A stretch of 64,000 bases of DNA from UBA1723 sp045629285 (GTDB lineage: Bacteria; Bacteroidota; Bacteroidia; Bacteroidales; Paludibacteraceae), in the NCBI GenBank assembly GCA_045629285.1, contig JAZQQY010000029.1:248001-312000 (forward strand). The letters are read 5' to 3'. Made by a program: the position numbers and the translations under genes. Shown piece after piece: positions 60,301 through 64,000 of the stretch (position 1 is the stretch's first letter; the number at the start of each line of letters is the position of its first letter). The notes below the pieces were generated by a model that was not told where the DNA came from, made no database searches, and saw nothing but the letters and a program-made list of their open reading frames with translations.

Positions 60301-62502
60301 AAAATTATACTTCGTGCTAAGCAACGCAGCAATTTCTCCTGTATTTACTTTAAGTTCCTTATTGCAAAAACTAAAAGTCAAACTATCAATCTTTGAAACA
60401 TCAGGACAATTTGAAGAAGCTGACACATCAACTACCACATGTTTTGGATCCTTTACATAAAGACCCTTAGATGTAGCCGCCTTATCAGAGTATGAACTCT
60501 TTTCTCCACATTTATCACCACCGCCAAAGCCACCGCCACCGCCGCCACCGCCGCCGGAACCTAGACCATTGCCTCTATTACGTTGATTACAAATAAAATC
60601 AATCCAATTGAAAGGATCATCCTTATCAATACTTTCAACGACAGAAGAACGATCGGTAGGAGTTGTAAATGTCAACTCCGACTGAGGAACGTACGACGTG
60701 CTACCTCCTTTTAGACTATTCTTTTGAAAAGCCCAATCACCTTCATCCTTGACTTTCATTGTAAGAGTAATGACAATAGCCTGATCACTTTTTACTTTAC
60801 TAACATTGTCAATACTATCGAGTTTCATTTTAAGGACTCTCTGCTTGATACTAGTTGGATTAACCTTAAAACGTTCATAATTATCCGCATCAGCCTCTCT
60901 TAGCATCGTATTTAGATTTCTCAAAAAGGCAGATTTTTCAACAGTAGACCAATATTTCCATCTGTCTGTTTGATTTGGAATTGCGATATCAGACCTACCA
61001 TCTGTATTCAAATAAAACACAGTCTTGTTACTAGGATAAGGGTGAGGGTTCCATTCGTTTCTAGAGCCAATTTCCGTAGCAGGGAATTTAACACTAATAT
61101 CAACAATGGAATCTACATATTCTGAGAACGGAATAGCAAGTTCCCAATCTCTAAAAATTTCTGTATTGTTATTTAATGCTACGGTCAAACTATATTTAAT
61201 TGTTTGTCCAGGTGTTACATTCTTAGGTGACTCATCTTTCAATACGACCTCAGGCATGTTAGGTTCTCCAAACATAAGAAGGATGTCTGATGTATGGTGA
61301 GGATCATCAGACTTTGAGATTGCAAGATTGAATGAGGAATGGTCTTTAGTGATGATGTTTTTCTCAACAACCTCACCAGATAATGCAAATGCATGAAGGT
61401 CGTAACCTCTTGTATATTTGCCTGAGTTACTTACGATATTATTTCCATCCTCAAACAAATATTCGTATGTAACCGTACCACTAAATGAATTACCATCTCC
61501 ATTCTTTACAACAGTCGTCTTATCTGAACCTAAGCTATTGAATTCCTTTAATTTATCTGTACCTGTTTGATTACAAACCAATTTGTCATCTTCAATATTG
61601 TAAGTACTTCCTAAGGATGCTATAGCAACAGATGTACCTTGAGACAAATCAAGACCGCTTTTACCACTAGGCAAATCAAGCTTCAAATTGAACAAGGTTG
61701 GAGCAGCTGTATTAGAAGCATCTGTCGTCACAACATCGCTGACCTTATCCGGCTGATAATAGAAAATTGATCTTTCAGGCAATCCTGAATATTCGTAAAT
61801 TACAGTAAATGTCCATCCTGAATACGTACCGATCTGCACACCAGTTCCTAAAGTCGAGCCATCTAATACAGTCTCTACATTAGCCACATATATCTTGAAT
61901 ACAGCATCCTGACTGATTGTATTGCCAAGAATATTATTAACCTCATCTGTGACGTCAGCATGACATGTATATAGATGCTTTCCTAAGCCATATAGATCCT
62001 TTTCCACTAAATTACCGGTAACAGTAACTGCACTTCCTAGTAGTCTTGTTCCTTCGACAATAGCAAAACTTACCTTATTTTTGCCCGCAGCATCAGAACG
62101 ACCTCCCCAAGATAGGAACGCCTTCTTAATAGTCAACTTACCGTCACATGTTGCAGCTTTAGGTTTAGAAATTCTAAAATCTTTACTGTTTACATTATCA
62201 ACAGTTATACCTGAAAAATATCTTGTAGCAGCAGTAGTGCTAGTAATAGGCACAATTATTCCATCTTTGATTTCATCATCACGTTTTACAGGAAAAGCAC
62301 CTTCAGCAAATGCCTTCAATCTATGGTTGGTGTTACCAACAGTGATAAAATCTAGATTTCCAGATTCAGCCCACACTGGAGAATATGAATCTTGAGCATA
62401 TCCACTCCAACAAGCAAAAACCAAAACTAACGACAGAAGTATCCTTTTCATTCTAAAGAAAACCCTATTTCTTCTATGTTGACTAATCTTCAAATTATCC
62501 AT
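51340..62502 (-). CDS. Giant T9SS-secreted adhesin with CHU_C (type B) tail
   Basis: A 3,720-residue surface protein (3,703 if translation begins at ATG 62451, MKRILLSLVLVFACWSGYAQ, the signal peptide). An N-terminal ~600-residue region is followed by a glycine run (GSGGGGGGGGGFGGG, about 655-669). The bulk consists of many 70-110-residue Ig/PKD-like beta modules, each with a C-x-G/N-x motif (for example LCLGSEKYDL, FCQNTGEHVI, ICEGDTLLLK). A ~425-residue block is tandemly duplicated near the middle of the second half. A PKD module (FTYSWDFGDGSALG) precedes the CHU_C tail, which contains FDRVGNLIHKGLGWDGTYDK and ends TGYITVVK. It resembles SprB-type adhesins. PorP/SprF is translationally coupled downstream. 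Ligand unknown. Confidence 0.93.
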   Translation of the reverse strand: MDNLKISQHRRNRVFFRMKRILLSLVLVFACWSGYAQDSYSPVWAESGNLDFITVGNTNHRLKAFAEGAFPVKRDDEIKDGIIVPITSTTAATRYFSGITVDNVNSKDFRISKPKAATCDGKLTIKKAFLSWGGRSDAAGKNKVSFAIVEGTRLLGSAVTVTGNLVEKDLYGLGKHLYTCHADVTDEVNNILGNTISQDAVFKIYVANVETVLDGSTLGTGVQIGTYSGWTFTVIYEYSGLPERSIFYYQPDKVSDVVTTDASNTAAPTLFNLKLDLPSGKSGLDLSQGTSVAIASLGSTYNIEDDKLVCNQTGTDKLKEFNSLGSDKTTVVKNGDGNSFSGTVTYEYLFEDGNNIVSNSGKYTRGYDLHAFALSGEVVEKNIITKDHSSFNLAISKSDDPHHTSDILLMFGEPNMPEVVLKDESPKNVTPGQTIKYSLTVALNNNTEIFRDWELAIPFSEYVDSIVDISVKFPATEIGSRNEWNPHPYPSNKTVFYLNTDGRSDIAIPNQTDRWKYWSTVEKSAFLRNLNTMLREADADNYERFKVNPTSIKQRVLKMKLDSIDNVSKVKSDQAIVITLTMKVKDEGDWAFQKNSLKGGSTSYVPQSELTFTTPTDRSSVVESIDKDDPFNWIDFICNQRNRGNGLGSGGGGGGGGGFGGGDKCGEKSSYSDKAATSKGLYVKDPKHVVVDVSASSNCPDVSKIDSLTFSFCNKELKVNTGEIAALLSTKYNFDIEAERERDSLTWIDVKQDSIYMLARRHGVNRSQVEGLIDFSSLSAKAKTVDTISTLAKCADSGDLTLFDDSINTILNSPMSLSNVYLLFENEGLTKTFDTPERISVLDDHIYTFNKKGKYYIQISSPWNKGQCNQKVPLVIQDFSPEKPKVFYAGNEISPDTTIYVCKEADIENIKIEKSNRVYDIVRKIDGLVLSKSDSAINVNSDKVFNWNLNNEVDTRNSGDYKISLWQKDSGCEGEKFNFTINVTNVAIHDHPDMIVEDTIVCHVPDGGKTLELSIDDSYNHANFTPVWYREHRIDSSRVVIESIVDKIQVPLDSVDIFYYSVAYRSGQCISDLRDTATVEVLPLPDTLASDTFYVCAGYGVTENDMHRWLDTMIKAPLFNPLTDSIKFYKSITDLEEDTVSLATIVAGISTDCTNSTEKAVSSLFYVRVKNECYGAPSRMAVLARCYNTEAPKFAGGLDSVLYCLGDVVEPDLNKFIDEKEEKKVYPGGYRWQWIPAGGTLPAFDNRTDFYNNIPSSYSSTLDGKDQGREPWSVVRIDSNNCVSEADTFQVIVDEKITTFPFVGDTTKAIIKNNDPLVLETCKNTPFYESANIPTKPTSADYKIEWFEKPDTVVVDTVFRKTIVGKYDVEGLRKYKVRQSTKLGCKGGWLDVNLVVHPEVTEAPEFDRINLCSGDDPVRVVDKNTPGSRLSLIYYYFKDTLKANPVSRAEITSDSLGEFVAKHSLYRASYQNISTGCEGPLVDVEAIVSDLPHLPLLDEDAINLCLGSEKYDLVAATGAAVNTLDNNTKLVWSAPTGVAVTPEGEATITSAKKNIKYFVKQMNELTGCVGADTTVVVNIDKTFSFKRQKDTVRCYGESFDLLKSINDSLRTKTDIVAADVNFKIYKLTGNTPSATPMTDAALSSIKSDVGRHEDQVKRFLVRYEDAVGGCTENDTVALLFKGLPTIMSLPDIDTCYALPFSLPALDNAYEYQWYRNDLTTKITEKKVALEDSETLYLIAENEQECADTSSIVVTIHKNPIESLVKDTTIFCQNTGEHVIDIKAQSSDENDATILNTIIYDEAGNEVPRTINTDTVVVDVKRKVLNYVVVQENLVTHCTSRTDFHVEVRKAFKLEAEDCKPVCEPDSVDFAKHVMVYLSNNESSIGIVDLAKLKVEYARIDGSRKVAITDAEAAVLKHIAGSDSVDYTYTITDENGVCVASDTVSVTIDFKPTTPKIVDSQDTAFLCSGNVDLKLSAVDTNKDKTNTAIFWGEYKNGVQGNDLSVAASASNVVYTAFSKNLKSGCVSDYDTTFAVVADPVRVDVIDDSDSKKCAGEKINVYDVLVNSFHFDASIARSFIKYEATQNGIAASKAELSSVSRTVQDTILFEMTATDTLTGCTASNSVTVIFHDRPKNKIVASTIACAGNSFEATTVGEDRKAAYSWQTTDGAELSSIASLKINSLVHDTTLLLITNIEGTGCSDTLEHKVTVYATPDRLEAQEPFKFCQNDADVKIEIARKAEDVAAYKLEWTSPKDSVVIDPFVASAKKDTAYKLTVKQINITVDTVCKSEPIIVDVEITKQISIALADTAICMPLDFNLAKYVQTKKTVSDDGFLPELTSVKIYDGGITKPVADSTSITTPGLYEIAYTDKYGCSVLANVKLAFINKPTIPVLDTDSIFNLCQKNDTVVTPAVVAGDYEFVWTNVGADKSFAAESLKIDASKPVDDVVYKVVRRDTVYGCESDPQSLTYSIKAPFAFDSLPNVDICEYETINLDSMAKKHLRPLGDLVLDIHRDGFSSNISSIDVEAVALDGVYVIDVVDTVSTCVASRSLTVNTHKKPSIKVSGNKPICEGNNLLLTAEGADYFYWNDVTTASPTYNVVSTDDNDITVSLLARSVVAENNKSCEMDSSFTVKVHTTPKALADQDLFRFCQTNDDVNIELDRDVADAAVYKLEWTSAADSVVSDKFVASARKDTAYELSVRQLNINADTVCKSEPIKVNVEITKLIEITLADTAICMPLEFDLAQYAQTKKQVSDEGFIPQLTSVKLYEGGAEQNVADSTKVTVAGNYKLVYTDRFNCPITASTNLKFIKKPETPILDVEPSFNLCVGVEKTIHANIVAGDYKTSWTMVGNGAKTFGDVLDLDVAKPVADGYDVIRTDTVYGCVSEKAHFDYNVIEPFKLTENRNIDICEYETLDLDSVSRAMYPDTDLNLEIVPTMSLDATMTFDPTKASAAGVYLLNVEHQISNCKAQSEININNYKKPEITVIGNKPICEGDTLLLKVDGGDFYYWNNSKVSVDSAFVPGVEDGETLVNLSVSKLVGVAGKTCKADSVVTVIVEKVPDLIASKLDTAYCQEGKTGALYLDATEIGAKVVWYSPEDNYTTARPNASFAPSSEQAGEFTFKFNQVLGNCSTKLQNYVVTIEGKITDSPVVNDTAYCVGETPVELIAHWNDYACEVKWTDKNSNDVDVLPSTSVAGQTQYCARLTRGACVGNPVCMTVYVKDRFNTIADIQDTFRFCAGTGVHTLEPNTTIPGVRLNWYNIHDVKRADFAEFDANGTQNNDTYFVTQSEIDGCESDSVKVEVIKVPAIYEQDFMVDTCKGISITAATVMAEHNIDYEMKSLSKVAADGHDSIIPLGGNIGFNGTYMLTVQSEYGCVGVQHIHVNMIEPERVIWPEDGFTSCPGDILEIKAGSSNSWFKVLDHNENEVAYLYGINESYSFVADEFKQFEIIAMVKGHEACSVNRSLSYNVHTPEKPVVFGMPGVCKGDELKLSVGNIEKNFSWDYNGEILSTTDEFRYIPEKGGYLRVSGTDKNGCAVSDTVAVRVVDVLTPKIVLHPRISSTQYHINRDTTEVDFEAKLNTVDDGLFTYSWDFGDGSALGMSQMENHVYSDTVVKLSRLVNVGLTVTHEFGCVGTAFEALYIDPAIEVPNTFVVGTDVVFMENYDLEIFDRVGNLIHKGLGWDGTYDKNGDYVFHDTYFYSLTYYVGGEEQHKTGYITVVK
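53325..55865 (-). repeat. Tandem ~1.27-kb duplication within the adhesin gene
   Basis: Two successive ~425-codon blocks (about 55865-54595 and 54594-53325) encode the same module order with diverged sequence. FKFCQNDADVKIEI corresponds to FRFCQTNDDVNIEL, ADTAICMPLDFNLAKY to ADTAICMPLEFDLAQY, ICEYETINLDS to ICEYETLDLDS, and GNKPICEGNNLLL to GNKPICEGDTLLL. Boundaries are approximate. Confidence 0.85.
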
Positions 62503-62566
62503 ACAAAAAAGTTATAAAAAGTAACAAAAAGCAATGTGTGTTGTGTACGTATACATGTGTAAATTA

Positions 62567-62574
62567 CAAAGATA
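62567..62574 (-). promoter_or_regulatory. -7 box of the adhesin-porP operon
   Basis: TATCTTTG on the minus strand, about 65 nt before ATG 62502. The -33 element is not clear. Confidence 0.5.
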
Positions 62575-62758
62575 ATACCAAAATCGGCATATTGTATACA
62601 AATACAGAAAAAATACACGATTCGTTCTAAAATCATACATTTCACTAAATATTCTTCAACCATTGGTACTTATTTCAAGTCATTAAAATTTTACATTTCT
62701 AACTTGAATTTCATATATTTTATTTCTATTTTTTTCTTGAATTTTCAAAAAAAGGGTC

Positions 62759-62767
62759 TATCTTTGC
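62759..62767 (+). promoter_or_regulatory. -7 box of a possible small RNA
   Basis: TATCTTTGC on the plus strand, with TTG at 62737-62739 about 20 nt upstream as -33. No conserved reading frame follows. Confidence 0.5.
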
Positions 62768-62773
62768 AATGTT

Positions 62774-62905
62774 GTTTTTGGGCAGTTAAACGAAAAGACA
62801 TACTTTTTCATAAGTATTTTTTTGTACTGTTACTAATCCTATTTTCCCTTTATCTTGATCGAAAAAATCGGAGAAAGTCACCCTTTCCTGGGTGACTTTT
62901 GACGT
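62774..62905 (+). ncRNA. Candidate small RNA with 3' hairpin
   Basis: Starting about 7 nt after the -7 box, the ~130-nt stretch has a small stem (ATACTT/AAGTAT, 62799-62816) and ends in a 10-bp perfect stem AAAGTCACCC/GGGTGACTTT (62874-62899) followed by TGACGTTTT. The only early start codon gives a six-residue peptide. Either a small RNA or a short attenuated leader upstream of argS is possible. Confidence 0.35.
62874..62899 (+). terminator. Hairpin terminator upstream of argS
   Basis: AAAGTCACCC / GGGTGACTTT with loop TTTCCT and a modest T-rich tail; closes the candidate small transcript before the argS promoter. Confidence 0.6.
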
Positions 62906-62952
62906 TTTAAATAATTTCGCTTTCCCAATTTCGCTTTTCACTCTGAATTTTG

Positions 62953-62961
62953 TACTTTTGC
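62953..62961 (+). promoter_or_regulatory. -7 box of argS
   Basis: TACTTTTGC on the plus strand, 30 nt before ATG 62991. Confidence 0.65.
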
Positions 62962-62990
62962 ACAAAATTTCTTAGAAGTAACTTATTAAC

Positions 62991-64000
62991 ATGAATATAG
63001 AAGAAAAACTATCAGCAGTCATTAAGGCTGCAGTGTCTGCTCTATATGGTATCGAGGCAGACGACAAATCAGTGCAGCTGTCTGCAACTAGAAAAGAGTT
63101 CGAGGGTGACCTTACTTTGGTCGTGTTCCCTTTCTTGAAAGCTTCTAAGAAAAAGCCGGAAGAGACTGCTCAGGAGATTGGCGACTATCTTGTAGCCAAC
63201 GCATCTGAAGTTGAGAAATTCAACGTGGTTAAGGGATTCCTTAACATGGTTATCAAAAAGGGGCACTGGGTTAGCGCTCTTAATAATATCCTTGCCGACG
63301 ACAACTTCGGGAAAAAGACTCCTACTGCAGAGTCGCCTCTTTACATGGTTGAGTACTCATCACCAAACACAAACAAACCACTTCACCTTGGTCACGTCCG
63401 CAACAACCTACTTGGTTCATCTGTTTGCCGTATACTTGACGCTTGCGGTTTGAGAGTCGTCAAGACTAATATCGTTAACGACCGTGGTATCCACATCTGT
63501 AAGTCAATGCTTGCATGGAAGCTATTCGGTAATGGTGAGACTCCAGAAAGTTCTGGCAAGAAAGGCGACCACTTGGTTGGCGACTACTACGTTAAGTTTG
63601 ACAAGGAGTATCGCGCTCAGGTCAAGGAGCTTATGGCTCAGGGTCAGAGCGAGGAAGATGCTAAGAAGAACGCTCCTCTTATGGTAGAGGCTCAGCAAAT
63701 GCTTAAGAAGTGGGAGGATGGCGACGCAGAGGTTCGTGCTCTTTGGGAGAAGATGAACAATTGGGTTTACGCCGGATTCGACGAGACTTACAAGCGCATG
63801 GGTGTAAGCTTCGATAAGATTTACTACGAGTCTCAGACTTACCTTGACGGAAAGGCTAAGGTTAACGAGGGTCTTGAGAAGGGTGCATTCTATCGTCGTG
63901 AGGATGGTTCTGTTTGGGCTGACCTTACAAAGGACGGTTTGGATGAGAAGCTTCTTCTTCGTGCCGACGGTACTTCTGTATATATGACTCAGGATATCGG
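62991..64000 (+). CDS. argS: Arginyl-tRNA synthetase, 5' part (runs off the window)
   Basis: The frame from ATG 62991 (MNIEEKLSAVIKAAVSALYG) stays open to the window end, 336 codons. The N-terminal ArgS-specific domain (about 1-110) is followed by the class I signature EYSSPNTNKPLHLGHVRNNL, where H-L-G-H is the HIGH motif, then VVKTNIVNDRGIHICKSMLA and KGAFYRREDGSVWADLTKDG. It charges tRNA(Arg). The KMSKS-equivalent and anticodon-binding domain lie beyond the window. It is incomplete only because the window ends. Confidence 0.97.
   Translation, partial: MNIEEKLSAVIKAAVSALYGIEADDKSVQLSATRKEFEGDLTLVVFPFLKASKKKPEETAQEIGDYLVANASEVEKFNVVKGFLNMVIKKGHWVSALNNILADDNFGKKTPTAESPLYMVEYSSPNTNKPLHLGHVRNNLLGSSVCRILDACGLRVVKTNIVNDRGIHICKSMLAWKLFGNGETPESSGKKGDHLVGDYYVKFDKEYRAQVKELMAQGQSEEDAKKNAPLMVEAQQMLKKWEDGDAEVRALWEKMNNWVYAGFDETYKRMGVSFDKIYYESQTYLDGKAKVNEGLEKGAFYRREDGSVWADLTKDGLDEKLLLRADGTSVYMTQDI

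Larger units (their letters stand above)
62503..62990. other. Intergenic region between the adhesin and argS genes
   Basis: The 488-nt interval is very AT-rich. It holds the adhesin -7 box (62567-62574, minus strand), a promoter-hairpin unit that may encode a small RNA (62774-62905) and the argS promoter. A 63-codon frame at 62704-62895 has low-complexity aromatic content and no recognisable similarity, and is not called as a gene. Confidence 0.6.

Noticed and set aside
62704..62895. 63-codon frame before argS
   Set aside because: Composition is Phe/Leu/Lys low-complexity from AT-rich DNA, the frame crosses a promoter and a terminator hairpin, and nothing similar is recognised.

Overview
The window looks like chromosomal DNA of a Bacteroidota bacterium, most likely a Bacteroidales. 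Three things point there. Many genes are preceded by the Bacteroidota sigma -7 box (TAnnTTTG, often followed by C). There is a type IX secretion (T9SS) signature: a type A sorting tail on a GH44 enzyme, a CHU_C (type B) tail on a ~3,700-residue adhesin, and a PorP/SprF protein. Most genes also lack strong Shine-Dalgarno sites.

Layout. 1-4.0 kb: small redox and house-cleaning genes on the minus strand, with a nitroreductase remnant and a tight six-gene run (flavodoxin-like, YbaN, 59-aa Cys-rich protein, HAD, HTH, GNAT). 4.1-12.5 kb: an apparent minus-strand operon hisH-hisF-C45 acyltransferase-PaaK-like ligase-flippase-YfhO. 12.6-21.1 kb: a five-gene minus-strand operon (HEAT protein, processive GT2, TPR/outer-membrane barrel, DUF4838 lipoprotein, DUF1573 lipoprotein) that reads as a synthase-dependent exopolysaccharide system, bracketed by a promoter and a strong bidirectional terminator. 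21.3-24.2 kb: tRNA-Ser(GCU), a sodium:neurotransmitter-type symporter and MltG.

24.5-41.6 kb is an accessory/defence island. It opens with gene fragments (DUF4143 ATPase tail, 5' piece of an AlaX-like gene, 5' piece of an aldo/keto reductase), then a NUDIX hydrolase and a Fic protein bracketed by one inverted-repeat motif. A type I restriction-modification operon follows: hsdM, yhcG-type nuclease, hsdS, a three-gene AT-rich cassette resembling an ABC-three-component conflict system (REase-like, middle component, SMC/Rad50-like ABC ATPase), a repeat array, a RAYT transposase, and hsdR. After hsdR come a GNAT gene, a frameshifted second yhcG between 31-bp direct repeats, and the complete AlaX-like gene whose diverged 5' copy marks the left side.

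A family of 28-nt perfect palindromes (arm GTAGAGACGTTGCG, variant GTAGAGACGGTGTG) runs through the island. It occurs in a 275-bp tandem array upstream of the RAYT, twice in frame inside the RAYT gene itself, and once in frame inside hsdS. This fits a REP/RAYT system that is active or recently was. The first yhcG and the frameshifted one carry unrelated perfect palindromes in the same inter-domain segment.

41.7-50.3 kb returns to core genes: aminotransferase, LolC/E-like permease, secreted GH44, HtpG, voltage-gated K+ channel, TerB/J-like protein. 50.4-62.5 kb holds PorP/SprF overlapping the end of the 11-kb adhesin gene. The window ends in the first 336 codons of argS, preceded by a possible small RNA.

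All family assignments come from reading motifs and remembered family patterns; no database search was run.
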